Source: a bacterium
GTDB lineage: Bacteria; Krumholzibacteriota; Krumholzibacteriia; LZORAL124-64-63
Direction of reading: 5' to 3'
NCBI GenBank assembly: GCA_024223715.1
Contig: JAAEOA010000352.1
Location: forward strand, 1 to 64,000
DNA length: 64,000 bases
Positions 16,762 to 24,775 of this stretch are shown here, piece after piece; within the stretch, counting starts at the first letter, position 1, and each line of letters opens with the position of its first letter. Made by a program: the position numbers and the translations under genes. Below the pieces are notes generated by a model that was not told the origin of the DNA, did no database searches, and saw only the letters and a program-made list of their open reading frames with translations.

Positions 16762-16794
16762 TTTGTAAGTTGTAAATTTTCAGCAACTTACAAA
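16762..16794. repeat. 11-bp inverted repeat upstream of pilA
   Basis: TTTGTAAGTTG (16762-16772) and CAACTTACAAA (16784-16794) are perfect inverted copies separated by 11 bases. The centre lies about 65 bases upstream of the predicted pilA start point. No T tract follows on either strand, so a terminator is unlikely. An operator for PilR or another regulator is the simplest reading. Confidence 0.6.
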
Positions 16795-16853
16795 CCTCTG
16801 GCGAGCTGATAAAATTCCAGTCAAACAAGAAAAGAATTGCATTTTGCCCACCT

Positions 16854-16870
16854 GCACGAATAAATCGTGC
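16854..16870. repeat. short dyad upstream of pilA
   Basis: GCACGA and TCGTGC flank five bases. The centre is about 150 bases upstream of the predicted pilA start, a usual place for enhancer sites of NtrC-family activators. On the plus strand it is followed by GAATTTTT, so it could also act as a weak terminator in that direction. No plus-strand gene lies there. Confidence 0.35.
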
Positions 16871-16877
16871 GAATTTT

Positions 16878-16914
16878 TAACCACCCCAACCAAAAAAACT
16901 AGACCGGTTGGGGT
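16878..16914 (-). terminator. hairpin overlapping the end of pilR
   Basis: ACCCCAACC (complement of 16906-16914) pairs perfectly with GGTTGGGGT (complement of 16883-16891) across a 14-base loop that contains the pilR stop codon and seven T residues. Beyond the stem the minus strand reads GGTTAAAAATT, which is only moderately T-rich. It probably limits readthrough from pilR toward the pilA promoter region. Confidence 0.45.
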
Positions 16915-18416
16915 TCATTTTTGCCCATATCAGTTTCCAGTACATCAATCTGGTCAGCTTCCCGTAAAGCGCTATCCACTGCTTTGAGTAAATCGCTGCT
17001 GGAGACAGAGTTCTCATCTTCGTTTGTTTCAACTTCCATCTCTTCTGGATCCTGAACCCCATACTTTTTCAGTTTTCGGTACAGGGTCGATGCGTTAATG
17101 CCCAGGATTTCGCTGGTTTGTTTTCGTGCACCACTTGTCAATTCAAGAACACCCAAAATGTGGGCCTTTTCCAAGTCATCAAGGGTGATGTTTCCCCCCA
17201 CGGTCATTGCCCCAGAAGTATTTTCTGCTGTCGTTCTGTCCTGAAGATCCATGGGCAGATCATTCATCGTTATAACTGTATCATCCCGAATGATGCTTGC
17301 CCGTTCGATAACATTTTCCAGTTCCCGAACATTTCCGGGCCAGCTGTAGGTGTTTAAGGCATTAAGACAGAATTCGTTCATCATGGAACTCAAAGTCCCG
17401 TTGTATTCCTTGGGGCACAATTGGCGCAGGAAATGGTCGACCAACAGAGGTATATCTTCAGTGCGGTTGCGCAAAGGAGGCAAAACCAGCGGAATGACAT
17501 TCAATCGGTAGAATAAATCGATCCGGAAATTGCCGTCGGCCACTTCCTGTTCCAAATCACGATTGGTCGCAGCCACTACTCGAACATCTACTTTGATGGG
17601 TTTGCTGCTGCCAACAGGATAAATTTCCCGTTCCTGGAGCATGCGTAACAGTTTCACCTGAATGGCATGAGGAGTTTCGCCAATTTCATCCAGGAAAATG
17701 GTTCCCCCATTGGCCTGACGACAGAAGCCGTCATGATCACGGTCTGCACCTGTAAACGAGCCTTTAATGTGCCCAAAGAGCTGGCTTTCCAAAAGAGTTT
17801 CGGGAATGGCGCCACAGTTAATGGCCACAAAAGGTCCGTCACATCTTTCGCTGTGCTGGTGAATGGACTGGGCAATCAATTCCTTACCCGTTCCACTTTC
17901 ACCGTTAATCAGCACCGTGGCATTGGTGGCACTAATTTTTTCCACCATTTTATAGACTTCGCGCATGCGTGGACTGTTTCCCACAATTTTCTTGGCCCTG
18001 GCCCCCTTGGTCAGTTTCTTTTTCAGTTCGGTATTTTCCGTGCGGGCCTGGCGCAAGGCCAGAGCGTTGCGCACCACCATGCGAATTTCATCATTCTTGC
18101 AATGTTTTTGCAGATAGGAAAAAGCGCCAAGATTGACAGCGTCGATAGCCGATTGTTCACTGGCGTAAGCGGTCATTATGATTACGGTGGTTGTTGGATT
18201 TAGGGCCTTAATGCCCTTCAAAAGTTGAATACCATCCATTTTTGGCATCTGGATATCGGTCATAACCAGGTCTACGTCCTGCTCACCGATAAATTTAAGG
18301 GCTTCGGCTCCGCTATTAACTGTTGAAACCTGATACCCTTCCTTGCGCAAAAGAATGGAAAGGTATTGGCACATGGACTCCTCGTCGTCAACAATCAGGA
18401 TTCTGTCCTCGGCCAT
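16899..18416 (-). CDS. pilR: sigma-54-dependent response regulator PilR
   Basis: An NtrC-family activator of 505 residues. The receiver domain (1-120) has the phospho-acceptor Asp54 in VMTDIQMPKMDG. The AAA+ domain (about 140-380) has Walker A GESGTGKE, a sigma-54-contacting loop written GSFTGA (usually GAFTGA), Walker B FLDEIGE and the R-finger region. A Fis-type helix-turn-helix (about 425-455) ends in ASTLYRKLKKYGV. An extra acidic tail of about 50 residues follows the HTH. It should activate the three -24/-12 promoters in this locus with its kinase PilS, encoded just upstream. An AAGGAG site precedes the ATG. Confidence 0.95.
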   Translation of the reverse strand: MAEDRILIVDDEESMCQYLSILLRKEGYQVSTVNSGAEALKFIGEQDVDLVMTDIQMPKMDGIQLLKGIKALNPTTTVIIMTAYASEQSAIDAVNLGAFSYLQKHCKNDEIRMVVRNALALRQARTENTELKKKLTKGARAKKIVGNSPRMREVYKMVEKISATNATVLINGESGTGKELIAQSIHQHSERCDGPFVAINCGAIPETLLESQLFGHIKGSFTGADRDHDGFCRQANGGTIFLDEIGETPHAIQVKLLRMLQEREIYPVGSSKPIKVDVRVVAATNRDLEQEVADGNFRIDLFYRLNVIPLVLPPLRNRTEDIPLLVDHFLRQLCPKEYNGTLSSMMNEFCLNALNTYSWPGNVRELENVIERASIIRDDTVITMNDLPMDLQDRTTAENTSGAMTVGGNITLDDLEKAHILGVLELTSGARKQTSEILGINASTLYRKLKKYGVQDPEEMEVETNEDENSVSSSDLLKAVDSALREADQIDVLETDMGKNEPQPV

Positions 18417-18612
18417 GCTGGCTCCTTATGATCGAAAGTGGGCAAATTGCAGTGATAAAGCAGGTATCGGCGGCAAGGCCGGCCACCTTAACCCTAATCT
18501 TTGTATTTTTTTGATGTTTGATTAAATTTCGAGCCATGAATTTGCAGGGAAAGTCATGCAGAATGCGAGCTATCCAAGAAAGTCCATGTTTTCCCGGCTT
18601 TATTATTTAGGA

Positions 18613-20184
18613 TTATACAGAAAGGAGTTCTTTTGTTTTCCTACTGTCAACAGGGGGCTCTTTTGCCAATATTGAATCGGTATCGGCAGCTGAAGGGCTG
18701 TGCAAAAGCTCGGGAACATGAACCATTGGCCACCGAACCCGGAATGTAGAACCTCCGCCAGGAGAATCTTCATATTGAACATCTCCCCCATGAGCAATGG
18801 CGATACGCTGGACAATACTCAATCCCAGTCCCGTTCCTTTTTCCTTGTCGGTCATGAAGGGAGTAAAGAGCTCTTCGCGTATGTCTTCAGCCACACCGGG
18901 GCCATTGTCTGAAACAGCCAATTCCTGCCGTGTTCCTGCAGCCAGCAAACGCAGGCAAATTTTCAATTCACCTTCGTAATTCATAGCCTCACAGGCATTG
19001 ATCACCAAATTGAGTGCCATTTGAGTCAGTTGGCCCGGATCGGCAACAACATCCATATCGTCGGGCTGAACGCTACAGCTAAGGTGGATATTCCCATTGC
19101 GGGCGGCAATATGCTGTCTGATTTGAAGAGAAATTTCATCCCGGAATTCCTGGCCCGGGAAACGACGCCGGGTGGTGGTTCTCATGCGGGAGTAGGCAAG
19201 AAAATCATTAATGATGGTATTTACCCGGGAACTTTCTTTCAGGACAAGAGCCATCAGCTCAGCGTGTTCGCCATCGAGTTCAAGGTCATCGGCAAGCATT
19301 TCAACACTTCCGCGAATGCTCGATAAAGGATTGCGTATTTCGTGGGCAATGCTGGCGGCCAATTCACCCACGGCAGCAAGACGGTCATTTTGGCGAACCC
19401 GTTCGCTCATCTTTTTTTCACGAGTCAGATCTGTAAAAATGGAAATTGCCCCCATGATTTTGCCACTGGGAGCAATAATATGGTTCACATTTAAACCTAC
19501 GGGCATGTCACGTCCCAGACGTTTGAGACTGACTTCACCCCGATCAACTGCCGCACCACCTTCAGCCACCGGCATGATGGTTTCAGTCAGTGGCTCCATT
19601 CCTCCTCGGCAAATGTCGACCAGTTTTCGGCCCAGCAAATCTTTGTCTTCCATTTCCAAAATACGGCAGCAAGCGGGATTCACCCTCACCACCACACCAT
19701 TTTTGTCAACGGTAAGCAAGCCACTGCGAATGTTGTCAATTATGTTCCGCACTTCCCAGCGGGCTTTCTGAACTTTCAGATGATTATGGCTATCGCGGAC
19801 TTGCATTTTTAGGCTCTGATGGAAAAAACCCCAGGTCAGGCCCTGAACCAGTACAGCAAAAACGACAAGCAGGGCAATGACGGGTGGGGTTTGGTTGGCA
19901 AAAAATCCGACCAGTCCCACCGCCAGCACATCAATGACCATTTGAATGGGAAGAAGAGCTGCACTGTTCCATTTGCCGGCTTCAGCCATCCAGGCTAAAG
20001 CAATGGAAGTGCCCAGAACAGACAGTGTGCCAATCAGTCCAGCTCCAGAAGCGTAACCATTGCCATAGTGCCAGGAGATGAAGCTGGCACCGGCAAGAAC
20101 GGCAAACAATAGGCCACGACCGACAATTCGGGTATCTAGGTTGAGTTTACGGGAAAAGTTTCCCCCGGCATGCAAGAACATCAC
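18613..20184 (-). CDS. pilS: sensor histidine kinase PilS
   Basis: PilS senses pilin levels in the inner membrane and phosphorylates PilR. The 523-residue protein has six hydrophobic helices (about 23-120), a PAS domain (about 143-255, 'IIDNIRSGLLTVDKNGVVVRVNPA'), the phospho-acceptor His281 in SIAHEIRNPL and a HATPase domain. The N box is LNLVINACEA and the glycine boxes are VSDNGPGV and GTGLGLSIV. The start overlaps the pilC stop by four bases, so it belongs to the pilB-T-C-S operon. A 196-base gap separates it from pilR, so pilR may also have its own promoter; I see no convincing one. Confidence 0.94.
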   Translation of the reverse strand: MMFLHAGGNFSRKLNLDTRIVGRGLLFAVLAGASFISWHYGNGYASGAGLIGTLSVLGTSIALAWMAEAGKWNSAALLPIQMVIDVLAVGLVGFFANQTPPVIALLVVFAVLVQGLTWGFFHQSLKMQVRDSHNHLKVQKARWEVRNIIDNIRSGLLTVDKNGVVVRVNPACCRILEMEDKDLLGRKLVDICRGGMEPLTETIMPVAEGGAAVDRGEVSLKRLGRDMPVGLNVNHIIAPSGKIMGAISIFTDLTREKKMSERVRQNDRLAAVGELAASIAHEIRNPLSSIRGSVEMLADDLELDGEHAELMALVLKESSRVNTIINDFLAYSRMRTTTRRRFPGQEFRDEISLQIRQHIAARNGNIHLSCSVQPDDMDVVADPGQLTQMALNLVINACEAMNYEGELKICLRLLAAGTRQELAVSDNGPGVAEDIREELFTPFMTDKEKGTGLGLSIVQRIAIAHGGDVQYEDSPGGGSTFRVRWPMVHVPELLHSPSAADTDSILAKEPPVDSRKTKELLSV

Positions 20185-21392
20185 CCCACAATGCTGGACA
20201 TTTTAAACATGGGAAGGTACATGGCGACCAGCATACTGCCAACCATTCCCCCCATCAGGACAATCATCAATGGTTCAATGGCCGCAGTCAAAGCTTCAAC
20301 CGCCGCATCCACTTCATCGTCGTAAAAGTCAGCAATTTTGGAAAGCATTTCATCAAGAGCACCGGTTTGTTCACCAATACCGATCATTTGGGTCACCATG
20401 GGGGGAAAAACTCCGCTCGCTTTTAATGGAGCAGCGATGGTTTCACCCTGACTGATAGCTTCGGAAGTTTTGCCAATAGCTTCCTGAATGACTTTGTTGC
20501 CAGCGGTTCGACTGGTAATATCGAGCCCCTGAAGAATGGGAACACCAGATCCGATAAGAGTCCCAAGGGTCCGTGTAAAACGAGCCACAGCACTTTTTTG
20601 AAGAACGGAACCGAGGATGGGCACTTTTAATGCCCACTTGTCTGTCAGGTAAGCACCCTTTTGGGTTGCCCGGAAACGTTTGAAAGCAAAAGTAAAGAAT
20701 GTTCCACCCGCAAGCAGAGCCCACCAATAGCCCCTGATGAAGTTGGACAAGTTCATAACAATGCGTGTGGGGGCCGGCAACTCGCCGCCAAAATCGCTGA
20801 ACATCTTGGCGAAAACCGGAATCACAAACATAAGCATAAAAATGCAGGCCCCGCCGGCGACAGTAAGAACGATAGTCGGATAAGTCATGGCACCTTTGAC
20901 TTTGCGAGCCAAGGCATCGGCCTTTTCAAGAAAAACAGCCAGCCGACTGAGAATGACATCCAGGATACCACCTGCTTCACCGGCAGCAATCATGTTCACA
21001 TACAAATCGCTGAAAACCTTGGGATGTTTTTCCATGGCTTCGGCCAAAGTGGTTCCACCCTCAACATCGGCCATTACTTCCTGAACCACTTTTTTAAAAT
21101 GCGGTTTTTCCAACTGTTTTCCCAACACATCAAGACATTGGACCAGAGGCAAACCAGCGTTAACCATGGTGGCAAACTGACGTGTAAAGACCGACAGGTC
21201 TTTCACCCCCACACCTTTCTTCTGGAAAAAACTTATTTGGATGTCCTTGGGTTTTTTCTTAATAGAAGAAATTACAATGCGGCGTTGGCGCAAATATTCG
21301 CCTACTTCATTACGGTCTTTAGCTTCGTACTCGCCGGACAGGGTTTCACCCTTGGCCGTCTTTCCTTTCCATACAAACATTGTCGTGCTCAC
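20181..21392 (-). CDS. pilC: type IV pilus inner-membrane platform protein PilC
   Basis: PilC (GspF family) is the polytopic platform rotated by the PilB and PilT motors. The 403-residue protein has the N-terminal 'FVWKGKTAKGETLSGEYEA' region, two homologous GspF cytoplasmic domains (about 70-195 and 275-395) and transmembrane helices near 170-200, 220-240 and 370-395. Signature stretches are FTRQFATMVNAGLPL and 'GEQTGALDEMLSKIADFYDDEV'. It lies 14 bases after pilT and overlaps pilS by four. Confidence 0.96.
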   Translation of the reverse strand: MSTTMFVWKGKTAKGETLSGEYEAKDRNEVGEYLRQRRIVISSIKKKPKDIQISFFQKKGVGVKDLSVFTRQFATMVNAGLPLVQCLDVLGKQLEKPHFKKVVQEVMADVEGGTTLAEAMEKHPKVFSDLYVNMIAAGEAGGILDVILSRLAVFLEKADALARKVKGAMTYPTIVLTVAGGACIFMLMFVIPVFAKMFSDFGGELPAPTRIVMNLSNFIRGYWWALLAGGTFFTFAFKRFRATQKGAYLTDKWALKVPILGSVLQKSAVARFTRTLGTLIGSGVPILQGLDITSRTAGNKVIQEAIGKTSEAISQGETIAAPLKASGVFPPMVTQMIGIGEQTGALDEMLSKIADFYDDEVDAAVEALTAAIEPLMIVLMGGMVGSMLVAMYLPMFKMSSIVG

Positions 21393-21406
21393 AAGCTATG
21401 CCTTTC

Positions 21407-22480
21407 TCAGGTGACCATTGCGGGATTTTCCAGCATCTGGGTCAATTCAGTGGGGTCGGAACTGCGGCCAATGGCCTGTTCTATTGATATCCATTTGTTG
21501 ATTACTGCCTGATACAAACTCTGATTCATGGTCTGCATTCCGTGTTTTTGACCGGCCTGCATAATTCCATAAATCTGATGCACTTTGTTATCACGAATCA
21601 TGGCTTTGATAGCCGGTGTGCAGACCATTATTTCCAGAGCCAAAACACGACCGCCCCCATGCAAACGGGGAACCAGTTGTTGAGTAACCACACCCGACAA
21701 ACTGAAAGCCAATTGACTGCGCACCTGATTCTGTTGTTCCGGGGGAAAGACATCAACAATGCGGTTGATGGATTCAAACGTGCTGTTGGTATGCAGAGTA
21801 GCCATAGCCAGGTGACCGGTTTCAGCCAAAGTCAAAGCTGCACCAATGGTTTCCCTGTCACGCATCTCACCGATGAGAATCACATCGGGATCCTGGCGCA
21901 GGACATACTTCAAGGCAGCTGGAAAGCTGTTGGTATCGCTATTGACTTCCCGCTGGTTAACTATGCAGTTTTTGTGTTGATGCACAAACTCAATAGGGTC
22001 TTCAATTGTGATAATGTGTCCGTGGCGATTGATATTTATTGTATCGACCATGGTGGCCAGGGTTGTGGATTTACCACTGCCCGTTGGCCCTGTAACCAGA
22101 ATCAATCCCTGGGTTTTGTTGATCAAATCCTGGCAAACCCTTGGTAAACCCAATTCCTCAAAAGTATTAATTTTATAGGGGATTTGGCGGATGGCCATGG
22201 ACGTTGCGCCCCGTTGCTGAAACACATTGGCACGAAAGCGGCTAATACCCTGAACTCCAAAACTGAAGTCGAGCTCCTTGTCGTTTTCAAAGCGTTTTTT
22301 TTGTTCGTCATTCAAAATGCTGTAAGCAAGATGCCGCGTCTCGTCTCCCGAAAGTTGTGGAAACTCACTTTTTAATACAGTCCCGTCCACTCGAAAAAGG
22401 GGTGGCAAACCCGCCGTAATGTGAAGATCACTTGCGCCTTTGCCGACCATTTCTTCTAATAATTCTCGCATTCCTACCAC
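21407..22480 (-). CDS. pilT: type IV pilus retraction ATPase PilT
   Basis: PilT powers pilus retraction, twitching and DNA pulling. The 357-residue sequence has the N-terminal 'ASDLHITAGLPPLFRVDG', Walker A GPTGSGKSTT, Walker B ILIGEMRDRETI, the His box GHLAMATLHTNS, and the C-terminal AIRNNKVHQ-like region (as IRDNKVHQ) where PilT-specific AIRNLIRE would lie. The start is GTG (cac at 22478-22480), six bases after GAGAG; an ATG three codons in is possible. It lies between pilB and pilC with 14-base gaps on both sides. Confidence 0.96.
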   Translation of the reverse strand: MVGMRELLEEMVGKGASDLHITAGLPPLFRVDGTVLKSEFPQLSGDETRHLAYSILNDEQKKRFENDKELDFSFGVQGISRFRANVFQQRGATSMAIRQIPYKINTFEELGLPRVCQDLINKTQGLILVTGPTGSGKSTTLATMVDTININRHGHIITIEDPIEFVHQHKNCIVNQREVNSDTNSFPAALKYVLRQDPDVILIGEMRDRETIGAALTLAETGHLAMATLHTNSTFESINRIVDVFPPEQQNQVRSQLAFSLSGVVTQQLVPRLHGGGRVLALEIMVCTPAIKAMIRDNKVHQIYGIMQAGQKHGMQTMNQSLYQAVINKWISIEQAIGRSSDPTELTQMLENPAMVT

Positions 22481-22494
22481 GGGTAACTCTCTTT

Positions 22495-24192
22495 CTAATC
22501 CGCTACTGCGGTTTCGCGTAAGACTTCTTCGATAGTAGTGATTCCTTTTATGACCTTTTTAAGGCCATCGTCCCGCAATGTATCCATCCCCTCACTGCGA
22601 GCCTGATTTCTGATTTCCGTTGTCGATGACCGATTCAAAATATGCTCCCTGATACCAGGTGAAATGGGCATTACTTCGTACAATCCCTGACGTCCAGAAT
22701 ACCCGGTTCCGTTGCACGATTCACAACCTTTGCCTTTAAAGACGGGGGTTCCGGGTGGCAATCTCACATCCGCCAAGGCTTCATCGCTGAGTTTCAATTC
22801 TTCTTTGCAATCTTTGCAGATTCGCCTCACCAGACGCTGGGCCATGATCAGGACAGTACTGCTGGCAACAAGGAAAGGTTCAATTCCCATATCGATCATA
22901 CGGTTGATGGTTGCCGGAGCATCGTTTGTGTGCAGGGTGGATAAAACAAGGTGACCGGTCAGGGCAGCCTTGGTGGCAATACCACCGGTTTCCAAATCTC
23001 GAATTTCACCAACCATGACTATGTCAGGATCCTGCCGCAGAAATGCTTTCAGGGCCGAAGCAAAAGTCAGCCCCACCGAGTCACGAACCTGGACCTGATT
23101 AATTCCGTCAAGATTGTACTCAACAGGATCTTCGGCGGTCATAAGGTTTGTACCAGGAATATTTAGTTTTGAAAGGCAGGAATACAGAGTTGTTGTTTTA
23201 CCAGAACCGGTAGGTCCGGTTACAAGCACCATTCCAAAAGGAGAGGCGATGGCCTTATAAATTCTTTCAATGGCCTCTTCTTCCATATTAAAATCAGCCA
23301 GATCCAGATTCAAATTGCCTTTATCCAGAATACGCATCACAACTTTTTCCCCGTAAATACAGGGCAAAGTACTGACACGCAAATCTACTTTCTTAGTACC
23401 GATTTTGAGTTTGATACGCCCATCCTGAGGAATGCGGCGTTCGGCAATGTCCAACTCGGACATAATTTTTAACCGGCTGATAATTGCATTCTTCAGTTTT
23501 ACCGGCGGCTCCATTACTTCCTTGAGAACACCGTCAACACGATAACGAACCCGCATAAAACGTTCGTAGGGTTCCACATGAATATCACTGGCTCCCATTT
23601 TAACTGCTTCGGCCAAAAGCGTATTTACCAGTTTAACCACTGGAGCGTTTTGTCCATCTTCGCCCAGAATGTCGTCTTGTTCCTGTTCCTCCACTAATTC
23701 GATATCATCTTCAAGGCCTTCCATAATGGAAGCCAGGGAATCCGCGGAGGCATAATATTTATCGATGGCCCCCTTAATGGCCATTTCACCGGCAACTACC
23801 GATTGAACTTCCAAACCAGTAATAAATTTTATGTCATCAATAGCAAAAATGTTGCTGGGGTTAGCCATGGCCAGAGTGAGAACCCGGCCGGCACGACTGA
23901 TTGGCAAAACCTGAAATTTCCGGGCAACGTCGTCAGGAATACGTTCAATGCACTCAATTTCAATTTCAGTTTTTGCCAGATCAATAACCGGAATACTGAA
24001 CACCTTGCCCAGATGCTTGGTGAAGGTTACTTCATCCACAGCTCCGGTTTTCACCAAGGCTTGCCCAATGGTACCGCCATCTTTTTTCTGTAATTCCAGA
24101 GCCGCCGTTAAACTGGCATCATCTATGACGCCATTTGCCAGAAGATCCTGAGCGACTTTATCCCGAACCTGGGTTGTTGCCGATACATTCAT
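22495..24192 (-). CDS. pilB: type IV pilus extension ATPase PilB
   Basis: PilB drives pilus polymerisation. An N-terminal MshEN domain (about 10-150, able to bind c-di-GMP in some PilB proteins) precedes the GspE ATPase core with Walker A GPTGSGKTTT, Walker B VMVGEIRD and the His box TGHLVLSTLHTNDA. A tetracysteine zinc site (CKDCKEEL...CESCNGTGY) is also present. I chose the ATG at 24190-24192, with GAGGAA eight bases upstream, rather than an in-frame start 42 bases earlier; this gives 565 residues. It is the first gene of pilB-T-C-S. I found no correctly spaced sigma-54 promoter in front. Confidence 0.96.
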   Translation of the reverse strand: MNVSATTQVRDKVAQDLLANGVIDDASLTAALELQKKDGGTIGQALVKTGAVDEVTFTKHLGKVFSIPVIDLAKTEIEIECIERIPDDVARKFQVLPISRAGRVLTLAMANPSNIFAIDDIKFITGLEVQSVVAGEMAIKGAIDKYYASADSLASIMEGLEDDIELVEEQEQDDILGEDGQNAPVVKLVNTLLAEAVKMGASDIHVEPYERFMRVRYRVDGVLKEVMEPPVKLKNAIISRLKIMSELDIAERRIPQDGRIKLKIGTKKVDLRVSTLPCIYGEKVVMRILDKGNLNLDLADFNMEEEAIERIYKAIASPFGMVLVTGPTGSGKTTTLYSCLSKLNIPGTNLMTAEDPVEYNLDGINQVQVRDSVGLTFASALKAFLRQDPDIVMVGEIRDLETGGIATKAALTGHLVLSTLHTNDAPATINRMIDMGIEPFLVASSTVLIMAQRLVRRICKDCKEELKLSDEALADVRLPPGTPVFKGKGCESCNGTGYSGRQGLYEVMPISPGIREHILNRSSTTEIRNQARSEGMDTLRDDGLKKVIKGITTIEEVLRETAVAD

Positions 24193-24308
24193 TGTGTGAT
24201 TCCTCGTCACTACTATGGCCCAAAGTTCCAGCATACCCTGATGCCGGTCTGCGGATTATTTTCATCCCTCAATTTTTCGGCCAGGCAGGGAGTGACTTTA
24301 ACATGTAA

Positions 24309-24761
24309 TCATGGTATTTCAGGAAACACTTGAAAACGGGCTGAATCGGCAGTTTCTGTCATTGTCTGAATATTTCGGCCATAGAGAACAAGAGTATCGA
24401 GGCGGGCGGAAAGTTTTTCACCAATTCCTTTAATTGTGCGCAAATCTTTTGCTGAGGAAAAAACCAGCCCTTGTTGGCGAGCTTCGTCGATGCGAATGGC
24501 CATGACTTGCCCCACCCCAGGCAACAGCTGCAAGCTGTCCAAACTGCAAGTATTAATTGGCAGGGGTGTAGTCAATTTTGGTTTGGATTTTTTCAGGCCG
24601 TTTTCCGAAGCCAGGGCTGAGGCTGGCATAAGAAATTCATCTAACCAAAGGCTCTCTTTCCAGTTGCCTTCATCATTCAATAGCATGGTGTGCCGCACCA
24701 TACGACCGGCCATAATCAATAAAAAAGCGAAGAGAATACCCATGGCCTGCCGACGAGGCAT
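24309..24761 (-). CDS. ComEA-like helix-hairpin-helix DNA-binding protein
   Basis: A 150-residue protein with one N-terminal transmembrane segment or signal anchor (about 8-24). A short linker follows, then a ComEA-type double HhH domain: 'INTCSLDSLQLLPGVGQVMAIRI' region and 'FSSAKDLRTIKGIGEKLSARL'. ComEA binds double-stranded DNA in the periplasm and acts as a ratchet for uptake. A longer in-frame reading would overlap the preceding gene by over 300 bases with an unnatural Ser/Gly-rich sequence. I therefore start at the ATG 24759-24761, 14 bases past that gene's stop. Its position before pilB fits a joint role with the pilus in transformation. Confidence 0.82.
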   Translation of the reverse strand: MPRRQAMGILFAFLLIMAGRMVRHTMLLNDEGNWKESLWLDEFLMPASALASENGLKKSKPKLTTPLPINTCSLDSLQLLPGVGQVMAIRIDEARQQGLVFSSAKDLRTIKGIGEKLSARLDTLVLYGRNIQTMTETADSARFQVFPEIP

Positions 24762-24775
24762 AAGTGGCAATTTAT

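Noticed and set aside
18440-18490. A GC-rich imperfect hairpin between pilS and pilR (GGYGGC/GCCGCC).
   Set aside because: It contains a G.T pair, lacks a T tract and overlaps no ribosome-binding site; too weak to call a terminator.
24230-24255. A sigma-54-like sequence upstream of pilB (GCATACCC...ATGCCGG on the plus strand).
   Set aside because: The GC and GG elements are one base too far apart; sigma-54 promoters do not tolerate this spacing.
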